Positions 7,257-14,608 of a stretch of 24,832 bases of DNA are shown here, piece by piece. The notes under the pieces are model-generated. The model searched no databases and had not been told where the DNA came from. It saw only the letters and a program-made list of their open reading frames with translations. The translations under genes and the position numbers were made by a program. How positions within the stretch are numbered: position 1 is the first letter of the stretch; each line of letters starts with the position of its first letter. The stretch is from Betaproteobacteria bacterium (GTDB lineage: Bacteria; Pseudomonadota; Gammaproteobacteria; Burkholderiales; SG8-41), in NCBI GenBank assembly GCA_025356695.1, contig JANXSE010000289.1, positions 1 to 24,832 of the forward strand, read 5' to 3'.

Positions 7257-7589
7257 CTACAGGTGCAATTTCTCCGGGGCACATTCGTTGATGATCTGCA
7301 CGTCGTCCGCGCCGCGGACCTTGCCGGCGTGGCCGAGGGCTTCATTTGTCCGGGTATAGCGGTCATCGCTTTTTTCGCGTAAGCGTTCCGCGCTCTCTTC
7401 ATCCATCTGCCGCACCTGGTCCCAGCGGCCTTCCGCAACGAGCTGGGCGCGCATTTGATGCTCGTGCTTGCGTTGCATCATCTCGCTGACGCTGGTGGCG
7501 CCGTTGTCGGCTTCGGGAGCGCTCGCCGCCGGGCCCGACAGGGTGACCAGCAGTGCTGCGACGAGTATCGATTGAATCGCGGTCTTCAT
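7257..7589 (-). CDS. Small exported protein, function unknown
   Basis: A 110-residue protein with a clear signal peptide (MKTAIQSILVAALLVTLSGP, cleavage near AASA). The mature part is short, charged and mostly helical, rich in Glu, Arg and Gln (MMQRKHEHQMRAQLVAEGR region), with one cysteine near the end. GGAG lies seven to ten bases before the ATG. Likely periplasmic. I do not recognise a family. It converges with the cysteine-containing membrane protein across a palindrome. Confidence 0.65.
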   Translation of the reverse strand: MKTAIQSILVAALLVTLSGPAASAPEADNGATSVSEMMQRKHEHQMRAQLVAEGRWDQVRQMDEESAERLREKSDDRYTRTNEALGHAGKVRGADDVQIINECAPEKLHL

Positions 7590-7868
7590 GGCATCTCCGG
7601 TGGGATCAACGCTTGTGTTCAGTTGAATCAGTATGCGCGTCGCAGACCCTGCGCAATGTGCGCCAGTTCACACTTGCCGGACCTTTTTTGCAGTGGGATG
7701 ACAGGTGCGGTGGCGCACAGACCCTGCCTGCACATACGCCCATTCTGCGCGCAGGCTTGAACACCCGACCGTGGTAAGCGGGACTGCCGCACCGGAATGA
7801 CTAACCGTGAACAGGTGCATGTTTGCCACGCACGGAACGTTTGCGCCATTTTCGCAAGGAGCCATGCC

Positions 7869-8255
7869 ATGCTTAATCATGATTTTCGATTCGATGAACA
7901 GATACTGGTGCTGAATCCGGAAGGCCCGCTCGAGGCGGCGGACTTCGTCACACTGACGGGTGTCGTCGATGCTTATCTGAAGCGACAGGGCAAGTTGCGC
8001 GGCATATTGATCCACGCCAAAGAATTTCCGGGCTGGCAGGATTTCGGTGCGTTTCTTGCGCACCTGAAGTTCGTCAGGGGGCATCACCAGCGGATTGAAA
8101 AAGTGGCGGTCGTCGCCGATGGTGCGTTTGCCGAAATCATGCCGAATATCGTCGGCCATTTCACGCATGCCGAGGTGCAGCATTTTGACGCCGCACGCAT
8201 GGACGACGCGCTAATCTGGCTCAATCACGACGACAAAGCGCGTTCGGTGGCGTGA
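7869..8255 (+). CDS. SpoIIAA-like (STAS-fold) protein
   Basis: A 128-residue cytoplasmic protein resembling the SpoIIAA-like family, a STAS-type fold related to anti-sigma-factor antagonists. Seen: an N-terminal strand-rich segment ILVLNPEGPLEAADF, then KLRGILIHAKEFPGW, a helix with FLAHLKFVRGHHQRIEKVAVVADG, and a final AALIWL-like helix. This is the usual order for the family, whose members probably bind lipophilic or regulatory partners; no precise function is known. The ATG at 7869 has AAGGAG eight bases upstream. An overlapping ATG five bases earlier is out of frame. It ends 19 bases from the convergent adhesin-E-like gene. Confidence 0.8.
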   Translation: MLNHDFRFDEQILVLNPEGPLEAADFVTLTGVVDAYLKRQGKLRGILIHAKEFPGWQDFGAFLAHLKFVRGHHQRIEKVAVVADGAFAEIMPNIVGHFTHAEVQHFDAARMDDALIWLNHDDKARSVA

Positions 8256-8274
8256 GCCGGTTGCGGCACTAAGG

Positions 8275-8670
8275 CTATTTCTTCCCGCAGGCAAACTTCC
8301 ACAGCGCCTCGCCGAGGCTGGCGGGCTGTACCGGATTCCATTCGCCGTCGTCGGCGTTGCTGCGCACGAGGGCACCGCCGAACATGAAGTCGGCGCGCAG
8401 CGAGAATCGCTGCAGGCGGTAACGCTCGTTGATGCAATCGTATTCACGGGTTTCTTTTTGCGAGCGGTAGGGCAGCCTGCCGATCGAGCGCTCGGTCTGC
8501 GCACTGCTGAAGTTGAGCAGGTCGACCATGGTCGCGAGGTGGCCTTTTTTGCTGAGGCTCGCCGGATCGGCATAGACGCCGACGTTGTTGTTGCCGCCGA
8601 CACGCACCCATTCAGCGGCGGCGCCGGAGCTGATGAGGACAAAAACCAATGTGGTGGCTGCGCGATGCAT
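8275..8670 (-). CDS. Surface-adhesin protein E-like exported protein
   Basis: A 131-residue exported protein. After a signal peptide (MHRAATTLVFVLISSGAAAE) the mature part runs WVRVGGNNNVGVYADPASL, a KKGHLATMVDLLNF strand, REYDCINERYRLQRFS, then EWNPVQPASLGEALWKFACG. The tryptophan-tyrosine start, the paired cysteines (DC and ACG, probably a disulfide) and the final W..C match the surface-adhesin E domain, found in many small secreted proteobacterial proteins. Adhesion has been shown only for one Haemophilus member, so adhesion here is not implied. The start at 8670 gives the cleanest signal peptide; an in-frame ATG at 8724 adds 18 residues. Divergent from the hydrolase at 8835. Confidence 0.75.
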   Translation of the reverse strand: MHRAATTLVFVLISSGAAAEWVRVGGNNNVGVYADPASLSKKGHLATMVDLLNFSSAQTERSIGRLPYRSQKETREYDCINERYRLQRFSLRADFMFGGALVRSNADDGEWNPVQPASLGEALWKFACGKK

Positions 8671-8834
8671 AAGGCCCAGGCTGAACACGGGGTTGCGACA
8701 AAACGTGGACGCAGATGTTCGCATTTCGGCCGGTTTTTTTCCAGCATGGCGGCGCCGGTATTCCGGTATTGCATGCGCGGCCGCTGCAGCGGATACTGCG
8801 CAACGGTTTAATAAATACCAATACGGGGGTTCTT

Positions 8835-9740
8835 ATGAAAACAAAATTAGTTGTGGTTCTGGCGGCAGTGGTCGCGGTGGCCTGCGCTGCGCCGGCGCTG
8901 GCGCAGCGCGATTTCAGCAAGGTGGTGATCAAAACCACGCAACTGGCGCCGAATTTCTACGCACTCGACGGCGACGGCGGCACCATCGGCGTGCTGACCG
9001 GGCCCGACGGCGTGCTGATGGTCGATTCGCAGTTTGCACCTTTGAGCGAGCGCATCATCGCCGCCATCAAGCAGGTCTCCGACGGCCGCATCCGCTATCT
9101 GATCAATACCCATCTGCACGGCGACCATGTCGGCGGCAATGAAAATATGGCGAAGGCCGGCGCGACGATTTTTGCGCGCCACAATTTGCGCGCGCGCCTG
9201 GCGAAGCAGGGCATACAGTCCAACGGTGTGCCCAATGTGCCGACCCCGCCGCTGGCGCTGCCGGTGGTGACCTTTGACGCGTTGACCGTGATCAACGCCA
9301 ACGGCGAGGCCGTGCAGCTGATTCCGGTGCCGGCGGCGCACACCGACGGCGACACCATGGTGTTCTTTCCGAAGGCCAACGTGCTGATGACCGGCGACTT
9401 CTACCGTTCGCTCGGTTATCCGAACATCGACCGCAACAACGGCGGCAGCGTCAACGGCATGCTCGCCGGCTTCGATGCGATCCTCAAACTGACCGCGGCC
9501 GATACGAAAATCGTGCCGGGACACGGCGCCGTCGTCGACAAGTCCGCGGTCGCCGCGCACCGGGAAATCATGATCGCCGTGCGCGACAAACTGGCGGCAA
9601 TGGTCAAAGACGGCAAGACGCTGGAAGAGGCGCTCGCCGCGAAACTCGCGGCGGAGTTTGATGCGAAGGTGCCGGGTGGCGACGACACCTCGACGCGTTT
9701 CATCACGCAGATGTACGCGGATCTGAAAGCCGGAAAATAA
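8835..9740 (+). CDS. Exported metallo-beta-lactamase-fold hydrolase
   Basis: A 301-residue zinc hydrolase with a signal peptide ending APALAQ (about residue 24). All expected metal ligands are visible: H93, H95, D97 and H98 in THLHGDHVGG, H169 in PAAHTDGD, D188 in MTGDFY and H230 in VPGHG, so a two-zinc site is likely. The family includes beta-lactamases, lactonases, sulfatases and thioesterases; with the B3-like HxHxDH pattern and a periplasmic location, hydrolysis of a small ester, lactone or lactam is possible but unproven. The ATG has GGGGG eight bases upstream; the open frame extends further up but overlaps the divergent gene. It ends 18 bases from the convergent Bug receptor 3. Confidence 0.9.
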   Translation: MKTKLVVVLAAVVAVACAAPALAQRDFSKVVIKTTQLAPNFYALDGDGGTIGVLTGPDGVLMVDSQFAPLSERIIAAIKQVSDGRIRYLINTHLHGDHVGGNENMAKAGATIFARHNLRARLAKQGIQSNGVPNVPTPPLALPVVTFDALTVINANGEAVQLIPVPAAHTDGDTMVFFPKANVLMTGDFYRSLGYPNIDRNNGGSVNGMLAGFDAILKLTAADTKIVPGHGAVVDKSAVAAHREIMIAVRDKLAAMVKDGKTLEEALAAKLAAEFDAKVPGGDDTSTRFITQMYADLKAGK

Positions 9741-9748
9741 TTCCGCAG

Positions 9749-9781
9749 TCAGCGTCGATCAGGGCAGCACGTCGACGCTGA
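9749..9781. terminator. Inverted repeat shared by two convergent gene ends
   Basis: Perfect ten-base arms TCAGCGTCGA (9749-9758) and TCGACGCTGA (9772-9781) with a 13-base loop. The left arm follows the hydrolase stop and the right arm is inside the last codons of Bug receptor 3. No run of T follows on either strand, so it would be an atypical terminator or simply a stabilising 3-prime hairpin for both transcripts. Confidence 0.4.
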
Positions 9782-10805
9782 TCCTGGCGTCTTTGATGAT
9801 TTTTTTCCACATCGCGAGGTCGCTGACGACCAGGTCACGCAGGCCCTGCGGTGTGGAGCTGGCGATTTCGAGGCCGTTCTTCTCGAAGCGCTGCATCACG
9901 TCCGGCTGCGCGAGGCCCGGCACCATGATGGTGTTGAGTTTATCGACGATCGTTTTTGGCGTGCCGGCCGGTGCGACCATGCCCCACCAGCCGGTGTTGT
10001 AGTAGCCGGGCACGGTTTCACCGACGGTGGGAATGTCCGGATAGGCGCGCAGGCGTTTCGTGTGACCGACGCCGAGGATGCGCAGTTTGCCGGTGGCGTG
10101 GTGCGGCAGCACGAGTTGCAGCGCAGTCACCAGCACCTGCACGTTGCCGGCCAATAAATCCGTGATAGCAAGCGAGCCGCCTTTATACGGCACGTGTACC
10201 ATCTCGATGCCTGTCATTGTCATCAGCTGCGCAGCACCGAGGTGATTGGGTGTGCCGACGCCGGGCGAGGCGACGTTGAGTTTGCCGGGCGCTGCTTTCG
10301 CCAGATCGATCAGCTCTTTGACGTTGCGCGCCGGCAGGCCGCCGGTGACCACCAGCGAATACGGCACATAGGTGGCGAGCCCGATCATCGCAAAGTCTTT
10401 GAGCGGATCGTAGGGGATTTTGTCGCCGACCAGCGCCGGGCCGGAGACGAGGCCGCCGGTGGTGGCGAGCAGCAGCGTGTAACCGTCGGGCTGCGATTTC
10501 GCGGCGATGGCGTGGGCCAGCGTGGCAGCCGCACCCGGACGCGTATCGATGACGACTGGCTGGCCGAGTGCTTTCGAATACAACTGTCCGACTTCGCGCG
10601 CAGTAAAGTCCGGCGCCGAACCCGGCGGGTAGGGCACGATGATGCGGACGGGTTTGTACGGATAGGATTGTGCCGCGGCGTTGCCGATGAGCAGCGGCAA
10701 TGCGCAGGCGAGCGTTATTACGAAACTGAGTACGAAACTGAGTACGAAGCTGATTACGAAGCTGGGTGCGCCGGCGCTGCCGGATGGTCTTGATGTTTGA
10801 GGCAT
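9759..10805 (-). CDS. Bug/TctC-family periplasmic solute receptor 3 (repeat-expanded signal peptide)
   Basis: A 348-residue Bug receptor, about 25 residues longer than its neighbours. The extra length is at the N-terminus, where the hydrophobic part of the signal peptide contains four tandem four-residue units (SFVI, SFVL, SFVL, SFVI) encoded by a 12-base direct repeat at 10721-10768. Cleavage is expected near NAAAQ. The ligand loop reads PYPPGSAPD where most members have PPGGxxD, and the next motif is GQPVVIDTRPGAAATL; DGYTLLL, YDPLKDFAMI and HVPYKGGS are normal. The ATG at 10805 has GGAGGGGG upstream. It stands alone, convergent with the hydrolase and divergent from the DUF3606 gene. Confidence 0.92.
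   Translation of the reverse strand: MPQTSRPSGSAGAPSFVISFVLSFVLSFVITLACALPLLIGNAAAQSYPYKPVRIIVPYPPGSAPDFTAREVGQLYSKALGQPVVIDTRPGAAATLAHAIAAKSQPDGYTLLLATTGGLVSGPALVGDKIPYDPLKDFAMIGLATYVPYSLVVTGGLPARNVKELIDLAKAAPGKLNVASPGVGTPNHLGAAQLMTMTGIEMVHVPYKGGSLAITDLLAGNVQVLVTALQLVLPHHATGKLRILGVGHTKRLRAYPDIPTVGETVPGYYNTGWWGMVAPAGTPKTIVDKLNTIMVPGLAQPDVMQRFEKNGLEIASSTPQGLRDLVVSDLAMWKKIIKDARISVDVLP
10721..10768. repeat. Four 12-base tandem repeats inside a signal-peptide coding region
   Basis: Units CGAAACTGAGTA (10721-10732 and 10733-10744), CGAAGCTGATTA (10745-10756) and CGAAGCTGGGTG (10757-10768). The first two are identical and the others have two to five changes. The length is a multiple of three, so copy-number change lengthens or shortens the signal peptide by four residues without breaking the frame. 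Confidence 0.9.
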
Positions 10806-10932
10806 CGTTTGTCCCCCTCCGCGCATTGTAAGAAATTAAGCGGGGATTGCACACGGGACAGCTGTTGCGTTAAACACCTCGCGCCTGCGGAAGGGGCGTA
10901 TAGTGATGCACCTTTTATTGGGAAACGCCGCC

Positions 10933-11148
10933 ATGACTGAAGTTGCAAAGAAGCACCAGCCGATCGATCGCGAAGTGGTCAATCTGGCCGAGCCGGGGGA
11001 AGTCGAATACCGGCGCAAGCAGTACGGTTGCACCGAACTGCAGTTGAAGCAGGCGGTTGCGGCGGTGGGAGTTTCCGCCGACCGCGTGACACAGTATTTT
11101 CGTAATAAGTCGACACCGCCCAAGGGCGGGAAGCAGCGCTACGAGTGA
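10933..11148 (+). CDS. DUF3606 domain protein
   Basis: A 71-residue cytoplasmic protein whose pattern DREVVNLAEPGEVEYRRKQY then ELQLKQAVAAVGVSADRV matches the small DUF3606 family, a putative helix-turn-helix-like domain common in proteobacteria and of unknown function. The family usually has a Trp in the EVxYW position; here it is Arg. The ATG at 10933 is chosen over one at 10903 because it gives the normal N-terminus. A TATAGT at 10899-10904 could be the -10 element, giving a leader of about 22 bases, but no well-spaced -35 is visible. The tail is basic. Confidence 0.75.
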   Translation: MTEVAKKHQPIDREVVNLAEPGEVEYRRKQYGCTELQLKQAVAAVGVSADRVTQYFRNKSTPPKGGKQRYE

Positions 11149-11170
11149 TTTCCTGGTAGTCGGCAATCTG

Positions 11171-11220
11171 AATTAGCAGATCCCTTCCCCCCTTGAGGAG
11201 GAAGGATAGGATGGGGGGAG
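11171..11220. repeat. REP-like palindromic repeat, family A (inverted copy)
   Basis: The reverse complement of the element at 3945-3996 with only a few changes: AATTAGCAGATCCCTTCCCC at one end and AGGATAGGATGGGGGG at the other. It fills the gap between convergent genes (stop of the DUF3606 gene and stop of the lipoprotein gene) and may terminate both. Confidence 0.8.
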
Positions 11221-11227
11221 AAAAGGC

Positions 11228-11782
11228 CTAATTCGCCTTCGCCGCCCCGATCACCACTGCCAGATTCGCCGATTCCTGCTTGAACGACGTCGGCACGTAG
11301 GTCAGTTCGAAACGGATGTCCTTCAGCTTCTTCGCCTGGAGCGCCACAGCGGGGAAATCAACCTCGATCGACTGCGTGGTGTCCTGGCCCGGATCGAGTT
11401 GCACGGCGCTCGATGACGTAAAGCGGATCACCGGTTCGGTGCGCGCTTCCTCGATCTTGATCTGTTTGCCCTGCGCGTCGACGTACACCAGCTTGCCGCC
11501 GATCAGGCGCACGGTCTGGTCCGACGAAGTGTTTTTCAGTTTGATCTTGGCCGTGAGGCGCGCCGGCGTTTCGATCTTGCCCGACACTTTTTCAATGCGC
11601 TCGATCACTTTCATCTCGGTGACTTCGCCCGACACGAGGCCGGCGCGCACGGTGATTTCAGCGGGCGTGACGGCGTAGAGTTTGTCTTCAACGACGACGA
11701 CCGGACCGCTCGCCTTGGGGGCGCAGCCGAGCAGGGTTGCAGCGACGGCGGTTGCCATTATCAGATGGGGGATTGCACGCAT
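11228..11782 (-). CDS. Predicted lipoprotein, function unknown
   Basis: A 184-residue protein with a lipoprotein signal: hydrophobic segment ATAVAATLLGC with the lipobox cysteine at residue 20, followed by APKA, so it should be lipid-anchored, probably in the outer membrane. The mature part alternates short polar and hydrophobic stretches (RLTAKIKLKNTSSDQTVRLI, KLVYVDAQGKQIKI, DIRFELTYVP), typical of an immunoglobulin-like beta sandwich. AGGAG lies seven bases before the ATG at 11782; the open frame extends further upstream but without a signal. I do not recognise a named family. Confidence 0.7.
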   Translation of the reverse strand: MRAIPHLIMATAVAATLLGCAPKASGPVVVVEDKLYAVTPAEITVRAGLVSGEVTEMKVIERIEKVSGKIETPARLTAKIKLKNTSSDQTVRLIGGKLVYVDAQGKQIKIEEARTEPVIRFTSSSAVQLDPGQDTTQSIEVDFPAVALQAKKLKDIRFELTYVPTSFKQESANLAVVIGAAKAN

Positions 11783-11956
11783 GGTGGACTCCTGGATACT
11801 GCACGGACTGCTTGCCGGCAAACATGTGCTTCGCCGGGAGACGACAGTTATACGCTGATTTAACCAAGCGCCGTGAAAGTTCGTCTGTGCGGTAACGTAC
11901 CCAGGCGGTGGCCGGCGCTGCATGCCGGCGGGCGGTGCGGGAGGACGATGCGGTGT

Positions 11957-12325
11957 TTACAGCGTGCAGCGCTTTTTCGCGGCTGCTGCTGCGATGGCTT
12001 CGCGGTAGGCGCGCATTTCGTCAAGGTTCTCCTGCGCGTCGGAAGTATCATCCCAATGGAAGAAACCGATGCCGAAGGCGGCCATCGTCGCAACACCGAA
12101 CACATTGCCCGCGGCGGTGCTGTTGCCGCGCTGCCGGATTTCATCGGCGATCTTCTTTTCCGCGGCGGCGAAGTTCTTGTGTTCTTTCGCCAGCTCTTCG
12201 CAACCGGCCGCGTCGATGAGCTTCTGGTCGTCGGGATCGACCGGTGACACCGCAGTGGCGGCCGGCATGTTGAAGGCGAGCATCGTTGCGAGTGACAGAC
12301 AGGCAAAAAATTTCCGGTTGATCAT
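11957..12325 (-). CDS. Small exported protein with one hydrophobic segment
   Basis: A 122-residue protein with a signal peptide (MINRKFFACLSLATMLAFNM, cleavage near ATA). The mature part has a charged helix with a cysteine (AAGCEELAKEHKNFAAAEKK), then a moderately hydrophobic stretch GNVFGVATMAAFGIGFFHW that may insert in a membrane, and an Ala/Lys-rich helix ending RCTL with a second cysteine. The two cysteines could form a disulfide. GGGGG precedes the ATG. Divergent from Bug receptor 4 by 164 bases. Function unknown. Confidence 0.6.
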   Translation of the reverse strand: MINRKFFACLSLATMLAFNMPAATAVSPVDPDDQKLIDAAGCEELAKEHKNFAAAEKKIADEIRQRGNSTAAGNVFGVATMAAFGIGFFHWDDTSDAQENLDEMRAYREAIAAAAAKKRCTL

Positions 12326-12489
12326 GAGAAACCCCCGCGCACGCAGTGTTTGAGTGTGCGCCAGATTATCACAGCTGCGTGTCGTTGCCGGAATTGTGCG
12401 CGCGGTACGCCGCTGGCGCATGACTGTTTCCCCTTCGGCGAACGGCGCGGGTAGAATCCTGCGGTTCCCGTCAGTCGCAAGGCGTTGCA

Positions 12490-13455
12490 ATGCGCATCCT
12501 GCATCTGCTGGTCTGGTTTTTGTTGCCCGCTTTCGTGCCGGCAGCGTTCGCACAGCGTTATCCCGACAAACCGGTGCGCATGATCGTGCCGTTTCCGGCC
12601 GGCGGTTCGAACGACATCATTGCGCGCCTGCTGGCGCAGAAGCTCGCCGAAACGTTCGGCCAGCAGTTCATCATCGATAACCGTGGCGGCGCGGGTGGTG
12701 CGATCGGCGCGCAGCTGGTGGCCAATGCCGCGCCCGATGGCTACACGCTGCTGCTGAACAACCCCGGACCGGCCATCCACAATGTCGTGTTGCGGCGAAA
12801 TCCGGCGTATCGCATCAGCGACTTCACGCCCATCGTGCATATCGGTTCCGCGTCGAGTATCGTCGTCACGAACGCGCGCCTGCCGGTGGCGAACATGAAA
12901 GAGCTGATTGCCTATGCGAAGGCGAACCCCGGCAAGCTTAACTGGGCCTCGGGCGGCAACAATTCGAACACGCACATTTCGATTGAGGTATTAAAGGCCG
13001 CCACCGGCATCGAGGTCGTGCATGTGCCATACAAAGGTACTCCGCCGGCACTCACCGATGTCATCTCCGGCCAAGCCGACACCATGTTTACCTCGGTGAT
13101 TGCCTCCGAAGCGCATATCGCGACCGGGCGCCTGAAAGTGATGGGTGTGGCGGGCGCCAAACGCCACGCGGCGATTCCGCAGGTGGCGACCTTTGAAGAA
13201 CAGGGCATACGCGGCGCCAATGTTTATACGTGGTTCGGCATGGTGACGACCGCGAAGACGCCCGCAGCGATCATCGACACACTGAACGCTGCCCTCAACC
13301 GCGCGCTGGCGCAAGCCGAAATCAGGCAGCGTCTCGAACATCTGGGGCTGGAAGTGGCCGGTGGCACACCGGCGCGCTTCGGCACGTTCATGCAGGAAGA
13401 GGCGGACAATCTGACGCGCCTGATCAAGCGCGGCGCATTGAAGGTCGAGCCATGA
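12490..13455 (+). CDS. Bug/TctC-family periplasmic solute receptor 4
   Basis: A 321-residue Bug receptor with a signal peptide ending PAAFAQ (about residue 22). Ligand loop PFPAGGSNDIIARLL, then GQQFIIDNRGGAGGAIGAQ, PDGYTLLLNN, and a second loop HVPYKGTPPALTD. The usual DFAPV motif is DFTPIV. Normal length. AAGG lies seven bases before the ATG. It is the first of three plus-strand genes, followed after a family-B palindrome by a diheme cytochrome c and a double cupin; a common transcript is possible although the 179-base gap makes a separate promoter likely. Confidence 0.93.
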   Translation: MRILHLLVWFLLPAFVPAAFAQRYPDKPVRMIVPFPAGGSNDIIARLLAQKLAETFGQQFIIDNRGGAGGAIGAQLVANAAPDGYTLLLNNPGPAIHNVVLRRNPAYRISDFTPIVHIGSASSIVVTNARLPVANMKELIAYAKANPGKLNWASGGNNSNTHISIEVLKAATGIEVVHVPYKGTPPALTDVISGQADTMFTSVIASEAHIATGRLKVMGVAGAKRHAAIPQVATFEEQGIRGANVYTWFGMVTTAKTPAAIIDTLNAALNRALAQAEIRQRLEHLGLEVAGGTPARFGTFMQEEADNLTRLIKRGALKVEP

Positions 13456-13462
13456 CGTTTTT

Positions 13463-13532
13463 GTAGCCCGGAAGGAGCGCAGCGTATTCCGGGAAATACC
13501 ACCCCGGATTCCATTGCATTCCATCCGGCCTA
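13463..13532. repeat. REP-like palindromes, family B, composite copy
   Basis: Left half GTAGCCCGGAAGGAGCGCAG ending TATTCCGGG (13463-13493) is the family-B palindrome in the opposite orientation to 7201-7235, with its right arm incomplete. The right half from 13500 (CCCCGGATTCCATTGCATTC, then CATCCGGCCTAC) is a second related palindrome that closes the element with GGCCTAC. The two halves together look like a paired REP unit between receptor 4 and the cytochrome gene. Confidence 0.75.
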
Positions 13533-13634
13533 CGGGCTGGCTGATCATGCGCGGCACAGCGCAGGCAGCTTGAAGCCGGTATGATGCACGCGAAAGCTTC
13601 GCAACCATTCGCAATAATTCCCGGGGGGGATCGC

Positions 13635-14567
13635 ATGAAAAAAATAATCGCGCTGCTGGCGCCCGCACTGTTTTCGCTTGGCGTTGCCGCGGCCGAGCCG
13701 CCGCACTGGGCTTATCCGATCGTCGTCGAAAAACCCGTTGCGCCCGGCGCCGATGAAACCGGCGCGGTGCAGATCCCCGGTGCGACGCGCAGTTACACCT
13801 ATGCGCAGATTGATGACCTGATGAATCCGCCGGACTGGTTCCCCGACAGCCATGCACCTGCACCCAGTGTGGTGAAAAGCGGCGCCGGCAAAACCGTGCT
13901 CGCCTGCGGCGCCTGCCATCTGATGTCGGGCATGGGGCATCCGGAGTCGTCGCATCTCGCCGGTCTCCCGGCCGATTACATCCTGCGCCAGCTCGCCGAT
14001 TTCAAAAGCGGCGCGCGCAAGGACCCGACGCGCATGAACGGCATCGCCAAAGACCTGACCGACGAAGACGCGAAACAGGCTGCAGCGTGGTTTGCGGCCT
14101 TAAAGCCGATGGCATGGACGAAAGTGGTCGAAGCCGACAGCGTGCCGAAATCCTTCATCGGCAAGGGCCGCATGCGTTTTGTCTCACCCGAGGGCGGCAG
14201 CGAAGCGATCGGCAGCCGCATCATCGAACTGCCGCAGGACCCGCTGAATGCGGCGCGCCGCGATCCGCGTTCCGGCTTCACCGCCTATGTGCCGACCGGC
14301 AGTCTTGCCACCGGCGAAAAATTCGTGAAAAGTGGCGGCGGCAAGACGATGCCCTGCAATATCTGCCACGGCCTGAATCTGAAAGGGCTGGGGGACGCGC
14401 CTTCGATCAGTGGTTTGTCGCCGCTCTATCTGTTCCGCCAGTTGCACAGCGTGCAGACCGGCGCGCGTGGCGGCGCGTCGGCGGCGCTGATGCAGCCGGT
14501 GGTGGCGAAATTGACCGAGGATGACATGATTGCCATCGCCGCTTACCTCGGCTCGCTGGCGCCGTAA
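13635..14567 (+). CDS. Exported diheme cytochrome c
   Basis: A 310-residue periplasmic electron carrier. After the signal peptide (MKKIIALLAPALFSLGVAAA) there are two CxxCH heme sites, CGACH at residues 91-95 and CNICH at 241-245, one per half, so the protein binds two c-type hemes. Each site is followed by a similar helix, ADYILRQLADFKSGARKD and SPLYLFRQLHSVQTGARGG, and then an L(T)DED or LTEDD segment, which shows that the protein arose by duplication of a single-heme class I domain. Methionines near 98-100, 134 and 286 are candidate axial ligands. GGGGGGGA precedes the ATG. It probably accepts electrons from a periplasmic or membrane dehydrogenase; the neighbouring cupin suggests a shared pathway. 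Confidence 0.9.
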   Translation: MKKIIALLAPALFSLGVAAAEPPHWAYPIVVEKPVAPGADETGAVQIPGATRSYTYAQIDDLMNPPDWFPDSHAPAPSVVKSGAGKTVLACGACHLMSGMGHPESSHLAGLPADYILRQLADFKSGARKDPTRMNGIAKDLTDEDAKQAAAWFAALKPMAWTKVVEADSVPKSFIGKGRMRFVSPEGGSEAIGSRIIELPQDPLNAARRDPRSGFTAYVPTGSLATGEKFVKSGGGKTMPCNICHGLNLKGLGDAPSISGLSPLYLFRQLHSVQTGARGGASAALMQPVVAKLTEDDMIAIAAYLGSLAP

Positions 14568-14608
14568 GGCGCTCTCAATCTACGAGACTACGGTTTATGG
14601 AGCAGGTC

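Noticed and set aside
10721..10768. Direct repeats as a small CRISPR array
   Set aside because: Units are 12 bases, contiguous and without spacers, and they encode part of a signal peptide.
10194..10793. 199-residue plus-strand frame opposite receptor 3
   Set aside because: Its tail of ETEYETEYEADYE comes only from reading the 12-base repeat on the wrong strand; there is no independent support.
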